From Marivibrio sp040218065 (GTDB taxonomy: Bacteria > Pseudomonadota > Alphaproteobacteria > UBA8366 > Aestuariispiraceae): DNA of 64,000 nucleotides. The translations under genes were made by a program, and so were the position numbers. How positions within the stretch are numbered: the stretch's first letter is position 1; each line of letters opens with the position of its first letter. This document shows positions 36,404 through 44,135 of the stretch, in pieces. Where the stretch lies: positions 434,001 to 498,000 of the forward strand of contig NZ_JAVJQE010000013.1 in assembly GCF_040218065.1 (NCBI RefSeq), written 5' to 3'. The notes beneath the pieces were generated by a model. That model ran no database searches. It had not been told where the DNA came from and was given only the letters and a program-made list of their open reading frames with translations.

Positions 36404-36901
36404 ATGTCCCGCCGCCTCAGTCCGTTCGTCGCCTTGCTCAGTCTGGCCGTCGCCGCGCCGGCGCTCGCCGCGCCGTTGGAGCCCGTCGACCGGCAACTGC
36501 GCGAGGCGATCGACGAGGGACGCTTGGCGGAGACCGGCCTGCTGGCGCGCGTCCACGAGCGTTGCGCCGGCCTCAAACTCAATCTGCTGACCATGCATCA
36601 GGTGACGGCGAAGTCGAAAGGAGAAGAGCCCGCCCCCGAGCTGATGAGCCTGCAGCCGATCATGCAGGCGATGGTGCGCCGGGCGATCATCCTGCGCACG
36701 GCGGAAAGCGAAGACCCGCAAGGGGCGCGAACAAGCGTCGACGAGGCCGTGCGGCGCTTCGCCTTCTACTACGGCGGCGAACCGATTGAAACGGCCGACG
36801 GAGAAGCCGCCTTGCCCGAGGAGCCGCGCGCGTTGATGCAGGAGGATCTGAACGCGTGCCTGGCCTTGCACCGCCGGCTCAGCGAGGCGTTCACGGAATA
36901 A
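36404..36901 (+). CDS. Secreted small protein of unknown function
   Basis: The 165-residue protein has a signal peptide (RRLSPFVALLSLAVAAPALA, cleavage near residue 24), then a helical mature domain with two cysteines (ERCAGL and LNACLAL) that could form a disulfide. No family is recognised. It lies alone on the plus strand, 114 bp after the SDR gene, and is convergent with the second M24 gene (6 bp gap between stops). Confidence 0.75.
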   Translation: MSRRLSPFVALLSLAVAAPALAAPLEPVDRQLREAIDEGRLAETGLLARVHERCAGLKLNLLTMHQVTAKSKGEEPAPELMSLQPIMQAMVRRAIILRTAESEDPQGARTSVDEAVRRFAFYYGGEPIETADGEAALPEEPRALMQEDLNACLALHRRLSEAFTE

Positions 36902-36907
36902 AGCCCC

Positions 36908-38158
36908 TCAGACGGCGCGCCCCAACAGCCGCTCGTCGAACGGATAGCGGCTCATCAGGCGCCAGCCGTCTTCCGTGATTTCGACCTGCTGCTCCAGCTT
37001 TACGCCCTCGCCGCCGGCGTCGGCGCCGATGAAGCTCTCCACGCACAGCACCATGCCGGGCTCGATCACGCCGTCATAGCCGCCCGCCTCGAAATCCTTT
37101 TTGTAGAGGATGTAGGGATACTCGCCCGTCATGCCGATGCCGTGGGCGAGAAGATAGTAGCGGTTGCGCTCGTACTTCTTAGGAATCGTCCAACCGGTCT
37201 CGCTCAGCTCCCGGAACGTGACGCCGGGCCGGATCAGCTCCAAGTTCCGGTGGATCTGCTCGTGCGCCAGCTGGTAGAGCGTCTGCTGCGCGCCGGTCGG
37301 CTTGCTGTCGCCGCAGATCCAGCTGCGCGAGAAGTCGGCGTAGTAGCCGAAGCGCCCGACGACGTCGGTATCCAGGCAGACCATGTCGCCCGCCTCGATC
37401 CGGCGCGCGCCGCATTCCTGGAACCAGGGATTGGTGCGCGGTCCGGAATTCAGAAGGCGCGTTTCCACGTAATCCCCGTCGGTCTCGATCACATGGGCCC
37501 AGAGCCTGGCCCAAACCTCGCTCTCGCTGGCGCCGGGGCGGATGGCGCCTTCCAGCTTGGCCACCCCCTCCTCCACCGCGGCGATGGAGGCGCGCATCAT
37601 GCGGATCTCGTTGGGGACCTTGATCGCGCGGGCGCGCTCGACCGGCTCTTGCGCGTCGACGACGTCGAAGCCGCGGGCCTGGACGGCGTAGGCGACCTCC
37701 GGCGCAAAGCGCTCGATCCCGACGCGCTTGGCGCCGCCGGCGTGAGCGCGCATCAGGTCGGCCAGCTCGTCGGCAAAGGCCGCGACCACCTCCGGCTGGC
37801 GCTCGGCCTGGGCGACGTAGGAGGTGGTCTTGGCGACACGTATCTCGTCCAGCGTCTCAAGCCCCGCCCCGAGATGCTCGCAGCCGGCGAAGTCGAACAG
37901 GATCGCCGGCCCGTCGGCGGCGACGAACAGATAGCGCGCCGGATTGCGGGCGGTGAAGATCTGCATGTTGCGCGCGTCGCAGGCGTAGCGCACGTTGACC
38001 GGATCGGTCAGCACCAGACCGGCGACGTCGCGCTTCGCCATCTCCGCACGCAGTCGGGCGAGACGGGCGAGCCGGACGCCTGAAATCTCCTCCGCCGTCA
38101 GCGTCAGGTCTTCCGGGCTGAATGGGGCCGGGGCGGCGGCGTGCGATAGGGCTGACAT
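36908..38158 (-). CDS. M24-family metalloprotein, DddP/Xaa-Pro peptidase-like (copy 2)
   Basis: With ATG 38158 (AGAGGAGG upstream) the product has 416 residues. It has the same architecture as the protein at 34231, with likely metal ligands Asp263, Asp265 (CLDTDVVG), Asp275 (ADFSRSW), His339 (AHGIGMTG), Glu374 (LCVESFIG) and Glu389 (VKLEQQVEI). ETRLLNSGPRTNPWFQECGA is shared with the first copy and with DddP. The two proteins are paralogues but clearly diverged elsewhere. It is on the opposite strand, so probably has a separate promoter. Confidence 0.8.
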   Translation of the reverse strand: MSALSHAAAPAPFSPEDLTLTAEEISGVRLARLARLRAEMAKRDVAGLVLTDPVNVRYACDARNMQIFTARNPARYLFVAADGPAILFDFAGCEHLGAGLETLDEIRVAKTTSYVAQAERQPEVVAAFADELADLMRAHAGGAKRVGIERFAPEVAYAVQARGFDVVDAQEPVERARAIKVPNEIRMMRASIAAVEEGVAKLEGAIRPGASESEVWARLWAHVIETDGDYVETRLLNSGPRTNPWFQECGARRIEAGDMVCLDTDVVGRFGYYADFSRSWICGDSKPTGAQQTLYQLAHEQIHRNLELIRPGVTFRELSETGWTIPKKYERNRYYLLAHGIGMTGEYPYILYKKDFEAGGYDGVIEPGMVLCVESFIGADAGGEGVKLEQQVEITEDGWRLMSRYPFDERLLGRAV

Positions 38159-38488
38159 GCCCGACCTCCTCTGAGCGACGGCGTGAATCCGCAGCATGGC
38201 GGCGCCGCGCGACGAGCGCAACGGGACAGCCGCGCGATTGCGCGGACCTGTTCCAGCCCGACAGCGACCCGCCGTTCCACCGGGCCGAGCCCGGGGTGAC
38301 GAGGGGACCGAGATTTAGCGAGAAACCGTCGGGCCGGACCTGTTCCGGCCCAACAGCGGCCGGCAACCGCCAAGCGGCCCGCCGTTCCCCCGCCCCGCCG
38401 GTCCCCCGCCCCGCCGTTCTCTCGCAACAAGCTTGCGGCGACGTGACGGCAAGGTGAAGGCGAAAGCGCGGGTCCGACGGGCGGCCCC
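38159..38488. other. Non-coding 330-bp gap with imperfect direct repeats
   Basis: No convincing gene. Two 24-base imperfect repeats beginning CGGACCTGTTCC lie at 38243-38266 and 38335-38358, each followed further on by CCGCCGTTCC. The region also has a short palindrome-rich stretch (CCGAGCCCGGGGTGACG near 38284). It separates fliJ from the M24 gene; no terminator with a T tract was found. Confidence 0.6.
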
Positions 38489-38917
38489 TCACCCCTCCCC
38501 GCGCCGATAGGCGGCGAGGCCCATTTCGTCGAGCTCCAAGCCTTCGGCGTGCGCCTCCTCGGCCGCCTCCTCGGCGGTGCGGTTCGCCTCGGCGATCTCG
38601 TATTTCTTCAACTCGGCGAAGGCGTCGGCGAGATCGGCGCGGGCCTGTTCGATTTGGGGATAAAGATCGGCGAGGGTCTCAAGCACCGCCGCCTTGCGGG
38701 CCTTCGACGCGGCGGCGTAGGGACCGAAGGCGGCGCCCAGCTGCTGGATGTCCGCGCTGGCGAAAGCCTCGCGCTCGGCCTGCAGCTCGGCGTCGATGCG
38801 CCGGATGCGGCGCTGCAGCTCCGCCTCCTGATCGAGCAGGGCGGCAAGCGCCCGGCGCTTCTCATCCACCTCAAATCGGTTGAGACGGATCAGCGTCTGC
38901 AGGGTCTGACGCGCCAT
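38489..38917 (-). CDS. fliJ: Flagellar export chaperone/stalk protein FliJ
   Basis: FliJ is the coiled-coil stalk of the FliI ATPase complex. The 142-residue protein is an almost continuous coiled coil (LIRLNRFEVDEKRRALAALL at the start, then ALLDQEAELQRRIRRIDAEL), the FliJ length and style. It lies 14 bp downstream of fliI. Confidence 0.88.
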   Translation of the reverse strand: MARQTLQTLIRLNRFEVDEKRRALAALLDQEAELQRRIRRIDAELQAEREAFASADIQQLGAAFGPYAAASKARKAAVLETLADLYPQIEQARADLADAFAELKKYEIAEANRTAEEAAEEAHAEGLELDEMGLAAYRRGEG

Positions 38918-38931
38918 GGCCGCCTATCCGG

Positions 38932-40323
38932 TCAGCCGGCGGCCGCGGCGTCCGGCCCGTCCGCCGCGGGATCGTCCGGCGGCGGTTCGCCGTAGCTTTC
39001 GCCCAGCAATTCCGCGAGCCGTTGATACCCCTCCTCCAGCGTCGCGCGCTCCTCCTTGCCCTGCGAGATGAACCGTTCGATCGGCTCGTTGTAGCGGATC
39101 GCCTCGTCCACCTGAGGGTCCGAGCCCTTACGGTAAGCGCCGAGGCGGATCAACTCCGCCATGTCGTCATAGGCGGAGAGCAGCTGACGCGCGCGGTCGA
39201 CCAGCTTGTTCTGCGGCTCCGAATTGCAGTCCGGCATGGTGCGTGAGACGCTGCGCAGCACATTGACCGCCGGATAGCGATTGCGGTGGGCGATGGTGCG
39301 GTCGAGCACGATATGCCCGTCCAGAATGCCGCGCACGGCGTCGGAAATCGGCTCGTTATGATCGTCGCCCTCCACCAGCACGGTGAAGAGGCCGGTGATC
39401 GAGCCTGTTTCCGGTCCGGCGCCGGGGCCGGCGCGCTCCAAAAGCCGGGGCAACTCGGCGAAGACGGTCGGGGTGTAGCCCTTGGTCGCCGGCGGCTCGC
39501 CCGCGCTCAACCCGATCTCGCGCTGGGCCATGGCGAAGCGGGTGACGCTGTCCATCAGGCAGAGCACGTCCTTGCCCTGATCGCGGAAATATTCGGCGAG
39601 CGCCAGCGTCATATGCGCCGCCTCGCGGCGCATCAGCGCGCTTTCGTCCGAGGTCGCCACCACGACGACGGACCGGGCGAGTCCCTCTTCGCCCAGCTCG
39701 TCCTGGATGAACTCCTGCACCTCCCGCCCTCGCTCGCCGATCAGGCCGATGACGATGACCTCGGCCTCCGAGAAGCGGGCCATCATCGCCATCAGGATCG
39801 ACTTGCCGACGCCGGACCCGGCGAAGACGCCCATCCGCTGGCCGCGACAGCAGGTGGTGAAGGTGTTGAGGACGCGTACGCCCAGATCGATCTTCTCGCC
39901 GATGCGCTTGCGCGCGTGGGCGGGCGGCGGCGCGCCGCGGATCGGTTGCGCCTCGTCGCCCTGCGCGAGCGGCTGGCCGCCGTCGATCGGCTCGCCGAAG
40001 GCGTTGACGACGCGGCCGAGCCAAGCGGGCGTCGGGCGCACCGCGGGCTCGGCCGCGATGGCCTCCGCCCGCGCGCCGAGGGCCACGCCCTCCAGCGCCT
40101 GATAGGGCATGACCAGCGCGCGCCCGTCGCGGAAACCGACGGTCTCGGCCATCACGACGCGGCCGGCGCGCGCGCGAATGCGACAGCGATCTCCGATGGA
40201 CAGATGGCCCTGGAGCCCCGCCACCTCCACCAGCATACCCTGCACGCCCGCGACACGGCCGTAGACGCGGCGGTCGGACACGCGGCGAATGTCGCTCGCC
40301 AGATGGTCGAGGAGATCGGTCAT
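38932..40323 (-). CDS. fliI: Flagellum-specific ATPase FliI
   Basis: FliI is the hexameric ATPase that prepares substrates for export. The 463-residue protein (ATG 40323, MTDLLDHLASDIRRV) has the F1-beta-like core with Walker A GVFAGSGVGKS, Walker B VLCLMDSVTRFA, and FliI/YscN signatures YPAVNVLRSVSR and GYTPTVFAELPRLLERAG. It replaces the longer open frame to 40440, whose extra residues overlap the ctrA upstream region. It is divergent from ctrA. Confidence 0.97.
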   Translation of the reverse strand: MTDLLDHLASDIRRVSDRRVYGRVAGVQGMLVEVAGLQGHLSIGDRCRIRARAGRVVMAETVGFRDGRALVMPYQALEGVALGARAEAIAAEPAVRPTPAWLGRVVNAFGEPIDGGQPLAQGDEAQPIRGAPPPAHARKRIGEKIDLGVRVLNTFTTCCRGQRMGVFAGSGVGKSILMAMMARFSEAEVIVIGLIGERGREVQEFIQDELGEEGLARSVVVVATSDESALMRREAAHMTLALAEYFRDQGKDVLCLMDSVTRFAMAQREIGLSAGEPPATKGYTPTVFAELPRLLERAGPGAGPETGSITGLFTVLVEGDDHNEPISDAVRGILDGHIVLDRTIAHRNRYPAVNVLRSVSRTMPDCNSEPQNKLVDRARQLLSAYDDMAELIRLGAYRKGSDPQVDEAIRYNEPIERFISQGKEERATLEEGYQRLAELLGESYGEPPPDDPAADGPDAAAAG

Positions 40324-40473
40324 TGCGGGGCGCACCTTACCTGAAGATTCGCGGCCTTCGTAGGGAAAAGGCGAGCGGCCGGCGGCTGTAGCCGCTCGAT
40401 TCGCGCTTTTCCTTGATGCGACCGATCCGGGCGCGCACAATGGCGGCGTCGTGCACCATCAGGGAGCTGAAGC

Positions 40474-41184
40474 GTGCGGGTGTTACTGGTCGAAGACGAC
40501 GAATTGGTCTCGCGCAGCATCGAGATGATGCTGCAGAGCGAAGGATTCGTGGTCGACGTGGCCGATATGGGCGAGGACGGCCTCGAGATCGGCAAGATCT
40601 ACGAGTACGACCTCATCATTCTCGACATCATGCTGCCCGACATCGACGGTTACGAAGTGCTGCGCCGGCTGCGCGACAGCCGGATCGAAACGCCGGTGCT
40701 GATCCTGTCCGGCCTCTCCGAGATGGATGACAAGATCAAGGGGCTCGGTTACGGCGCGGACGACTATCTGACAAAGCCGTTCGACAAGCGCGAACTGATC
40801 GCGCGGATCCAGGCGATCGTGCGCCGCGCGCGCGGCCACTCGCAGTCGAAGATCGAGGTCGGCCGCCTCAGCGTTAATCTGGAAAGCCGCACCGTCGAGG
40901 TCGACGCCCGGCCGGTCCATCTGACCGGCAAGGAATACGGCATCCTGGAATTATTGGCTCTGCGCAAGGGCACGACGCTGACGAAGGAGATGTTCCTCAA
41001 CCATCTCTACGGCGGGATGGACGAGCCGGAGGCGAAGATCATCGACGTCTTCGTCTGCAAACTGCGCAAAAAGCTCGCCTCGGCCGCCGACGGCGCCAAC
41101 TTCATCGAAACCGTCTGGGGTCGCGGGTACGTGCTGCAGGACCCCGACGGCGCCGCGAAGGCGGAAAAGAAGAAGGCGAGCTGA
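40474..41184 (+). CDS. ctrA: Cell-cycle master response regulator CtrA
   Basis: CtrA is an OmpR-type regulator controlling cell-cycle, division and flagellar genes in alphaproteobacteria. The 236-residue product has a receiver domain with Asp51 in LIILDIMLPDIDG, the same position as in Caulobacter, LILSGLSEMDDKIKGLGYGA (CtrA signature), and a winged-helix DNA-binding domain (HLTGKEYGILELLALRKGTT, LTKEMFLNHLYGGMDEPEAK, FVCKLRKKL). The start is GTG with AGGGAG upstream; it is divergent from fliI. It is phosphorylated through CckA and ChpT, both encoded here. Confidence 0.97.
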   Translation: MRVLLVEDDELVSRSIEMMLQSEGFVVDVADMGEDGLEIGKIYEYDLIILDIMLPDIDGYEVLRRLRDSRIETPVLILSGLSEMDDKIKGLGYGADDYLTKPFDKRELIARIQAIVRRARGHSQSKIEVGRLSVNLESRTVEVDARPVHLTGKEYGILELLALRKGTTLTKEMFLNHLYGGMDEPEAKIIDVFVCKLRKKLASAADGANFIETVWGRGYVLQDPDGAAKAEKKKAS

Positions 41185-41312
41185 GCGGCCGGCCCCGGCT
41201 GGGCGCCGCGTCTTCAACGTTTTGAACGGGAAGGCCTCGCGCGGCGTCTCACCAGACCTGGAGCCCGGACGGGCAGTCGCCCCGCGGCGTCGCGAGGTCG
41301 CTCGGCGAGCCG

Positions 41313-41591
41313 TCAAGATCGGGCCAGGCGTCGCCCCCCCCCCTCGCCAGCGTCGCTCATGGCGCGTTCCGCCAGGCGGCAGGCCTCTTCGGACCCGTTG
41401 GGAGCGCCGCCTTCGCCCTCGACGAGGGCGAGACGCTCCGCCAATCCCTCGCCGATCGGCAGACCGGCCTTGCGCAAGACGCCGACCAGCCCGCCTTCGC
41501 GCCGCTCCAGCGCCTCCTGGCACGCGATCAGCGTGTCGATGACGGAATCGGGCTCGGCGTCCGGCCCGCGCTCGGCGACGCCGTCGGTCAC
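41313..41591 (-). CDS. Small uncharacterised protein downstream of cheR
   Basis: GTG 41591 opens a 92-residue frame with good codon bias and protein-like sequence (DSVIDTLIACQEALERREGG, helical and acidic). Its last residues are encoded by a run of ten C on the plus strand (41334-41343), so the exact C terminus (GEGGGRRLARS) is uncertain. It lies 53 bp after cheR in the cheY-cheB-cheR run and may be co-transcribed with it. No family recognised. Confidence 0.55.
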   Translation of the reverse strand: MTDGVAERGPDAEPDSVIDTLIACQEALERREGGLVGVLRKAGLPIGEGLAERLALVEGEGGAPNGSEEACRLAERAMSDAGEGGGRRLARS

Positions 41592-41644
41592 GGCGCCGCT
41601 CCCGCAAAAGAGGTTGTGCGATAGAACAGCACGGATCGCGGGCG

Positions 41645-42481
41645 TCAGCCCATCTCGATCGCCGCCTCGCCGTCGACGCGCTGATAAACGCCGCGCAGGC
41701 CCTGGACGGGCTTGAAGCGGTCGGTCACGCCGAGGACGGTCTCCGCGCCTCCAAGATAGAGCACGCCGTCCTTCGCCATCACGTCGGCGATACCCTCCAA
41801 AACCTTCTTCTTGGTCGGCTGGTCGAAATAGATCAGCACGTTGCGGCAAAACACCACATCGAACTGGCCGAGCGAGCGCGGGTGCGTCAGCAGGTTGAAT
41901 TCGCCGTACTGCACCATGGAGCGCAGACCGGCGTCGATTTGCCACTTGTCGCCGGTCTGTTTGAAATATTTGACCAGCAGTTGGATCGGCAGACCGCGCT
42001 GCACCTCGAACTGGGTGTAGAGGCCGGCCTTGGCTTTGGCCACGATCTCCTTCGACAGGTCGGTCGCGACAATGTCGAAGCGCCAGCCCGTCACCTTGGC
42101 CTGGTTCTCCTTCAAGAGGATCGCCAACGAATAGGGCTCCTGCCCGCTTGAGCAGGCGGCCGACCAGATGCGAATCTTCTTCTGTCCGGCGCGCGCCTTC
42201 ATCATCCCCGGCAGCACGTTGTCGCGGAAGATGTCGAAGGGCCGCGTGTCGCGGAAAAACAACGACTCGTTGGTCGTCATCGCCTCCGTGACGTCGTTCA
42301 ACAGCTTGTCGTCGCGCCCGGTGCGCAGCTTCTGGATCAGTTCGTCCAGATCCTTAAGCCCGGAGCGCCGGGCGACAGGCATCAGCCGCGTCTCGAGCAG
42401 ATAGACCTTGTCCTTGGTGACGACCAGACCGGAGCGCTCCTTCAACAGGCGCGAGAGGAACTCGAAATCCTCGACCTTCAT
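41645..42481 (-). CDS. cheR: Chemotaxis methyltransferase CheR
   Basis: CheR methylates glutamates of chemoreceptors using S-adenosylmethionine. The 278-residue protein (ATG 42481) has the N-terminal CheR helical domain (FEFLSRLLKERSGLVVTKDK) and the methyltransferase core (IRIWSAACSSGQEPYSLAIL as the SAM site, VATDLSKEIVAKAKAGLYTQ, and VVFCRNVLIYFDQPTKKKVL). Its start overlaps the cheB stop by 4 bp. Confidence 0.96.
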   Translation of the reverse strand: MKVEDFEFLSRLLKERSGLVVTKDKVYLLETRLMPVARRSGLKDLDELIQKLRTGRDDKLLNDVTEAMTTNESLFFRDTRPFDIFRDNVLPGMMKARAGQKKIRIWSAACSSGQEPYSLAILLKENQAKVTGWRFDIVATDLSKEIVAKAKAGLYTQFEVQRGLPIQLLVKYFKQTGDKWQIDAGLRSMVQYGEFNLLTHPRSLGQFDVVFCRNVLIYFDQPTKKKVLEGIADVMAKDGVLYLGGAETVLGVTDRFKPVQGLRGVYQRVDGEAAIEMG

Positions 42482-43626
42482 GCCCGGCCTCCCCCGCCGG
42501 CGAAGCGCTTGAGCGCCGCGCCGATCTCGCCGACCGGCAGCACGTTGTGCGCCGCCCCGCGCTGCGCGGTCGCGCCCGGCATGCCCCAGACGACGCTGGT
42601 CGCCTCGTCCTGTGCCAGGACCAGCCCGCCGGCGTCGGCCAGTTGCTCCGCCCCCTTCGCCCCGTCGGAGCCCATGCCGGTCAGAATGGCGCACAGCACC
42701 TTATTGCCGCCATAGGCCTTGATCAGGCTGCGCAGCATCGGATCGACGGCGGGCTTGCAGAAATTCTCAGGCGCGCCGTCGTCGAGACGGATCACCTTCT
42801 GCACGCCCTTCGCCTCCACGGTCAGATGCTTGCCGCCCGGCGCGACGTAGAGACGCCCGGCCTGAACCGGCTCGCCGTCCTGCGCTTCGCCGGCGCTGAG
42901 CCCGGTGCTGCGGGCGATGTGCTCCGCCAGGATGCGGGTGAAGGTCGGCGGCATGTGCTGGGTGATGAAGACCGGCATTTCGAGCCGGCCGAGATCCCCC
43001 AGCACCTTGAACAAGGCCTGCGGGCCGCCGGTCGAGCTGCCGATCGCCACGACCGAGGGCCGGAAGGCCGCCGGCGCGGCGCGCAGCTTGATCTCCTTGG
43101 GGGGAGGACGAACGGCCGCGACCCGCGGCGCGCGCTCGCCCGATTTGGTGGCGGGGCGGTTGGGTCGACGCTTGGCGACCTTGCCGAGCGCGCGCACCTT
43201 GTCCACCAGATCGCGTTTGAAGTCGTCTGCCGAGCGCAGCTCGCCGCTGCTGCCGGGCTTGGCGATATAGTCGGCGGCCCCGAGCTCCATCGCCTTGAGA
43301 GAGATCTCGGCGTTGCGCTGAGTGAGCGTGGACGCCATGACGACCTGGGTTCCCGGATGGTCGGCGACGATCCGCGGCAACGCCTCCAGCCCGTCCATCA
43401 CCGGCATCTCGATGTCGAGAACGACGACGTCGACCGGGTTGCGCTCCAACAACTGCAGGGCGCGCCTGCCGTCGGAGGCCGTAGCGACCACCTCGATCCC
43501 GCCGGCGGCCTCCAGCATGCGGCTGATGAGCCCGCGGATCACCAACGCGTCATCGACGACCAACACCCGAATCGGGCTCTCCGTCGTCCCCTCGCGCGCC
43601 GCGCCGCTGGCGGGGGCTGTGGTCAT
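42478..43626 (-). CDS. cheB: Chemotaxis protein-glutamate methylesterase CheB
   Basis: CheB removes receptor methyl groups when phosphorylated by CheA. The 382-residue product has a receiver domain (Asp71 in VVLDIEMPVMDGLEAL), a basic linker and the methylesterase domain with GSSTGGPQAL (catalytic Ser), FITQHMP (His) and ILTGMGSDGAKG (Asp). It overlaps cheY (43626) by one base and cheR by 4 bp. Confidence 0.97.
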   Translation of the reverse strand: MTTAPASGAAREGTTESPIRVLVVDDALVIRGLISRMLEAAGGIEVVATASDGRRALQLLERNPVDVVVLDIEMPVMDGLEALPRIVADHPGTQVVMASTLTQRNAEISLKAMELGAADYIAKPGSSGELRSADDFKRDLVDKVRALGKVAKRRPNRPATKSGERAPRVAAVRPPPKEIKLRAAPAAFRPSVVAIGSSTGGPQALFKVLGDLGRLEMPVFITQHMPPTFTRILAEHIARSTGLSAGEAQDGEPVQAGRLYVAPGGKHLTVEAKGVQKVIRLDDGAPENFCKPAVDPMLRSLIKAYGGNKVLCAILTGMGSDGAKGAEQLADAGGLVLAQDEATSVVWGMPGATAQRGAAHNVLPVGEIGAALKRFAGGGGRA

Positions 43627-43991
43627 CAGAGCAATCCCAAAAGGTCGAACTTGGTCTTCACGATCTCGGCGTCGAAGGGCTTCATGATGTATTCGTCCGC
43701 GCCCGCCGCAAGCGCTTCCTGAATGTGGCGCAAATCGTTCTCGGTGGTGCAGAAAACCACCCGGACCTGATCGCCGCCGGGGAGCTGGCGCAACGCGCGC
43801 AAATACTCCAGCCCGTCCATGTTCGGCATGTTCCAGTCGAGCAGCACAGCGTCGGGCAGAGCCTCCTCGCTCTTGTCCAAGGCGATTCGACCGTCTTCGG
43901 CCTCGACCACCTGGAAGCCGAGCTCCTCGATGATGCGTCGCGCCACCGTCCGGATGACGCGCGAATCATCGACGACAAGACAGGTTTTCAT
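43626..43991 (-). CDS. cheY: Chemotaxis response regulator CheY (second copy)
   Basis: A 121-residue single receiver domain with phospho-acceptor Asp52 in AVLLDWNMPNMDGLEYLRAL, acidic pocket VVDDSR, Thr in FCTTEN and Lys in YIMKPFDAEI. It is located between cheA and cheB, as expected for a CheY that is phosphorylated by this CheA. It differs clearly from the CheY at 20884. Confidence 0.94.
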   Translation of the reverse strand: MKTCLVVDDSRVIRTVARRIIEELGFQVVEAEDGRIALDKSEEALPDAVLLDWNMPNMDGLEYLRALRQLPGGDQVRVVFCTTENDLRHIQEALAAGADEYIMKPFDAEIVKTKFDLLGLL

Positions 43992-44135
43992 GGAAAGACA
44001 CCCTCGATCACGGACCGGGCCTGCGCCGGGCGACGCGGGCGATCCCGCCTCTTTTTAATTCAGTCGGACACTACCCGCGATGCCGGCGCGCCGCAACGGA
44101 TCAACCCGATGCGGCGCGCCCTTTTCGCCGTTCGT

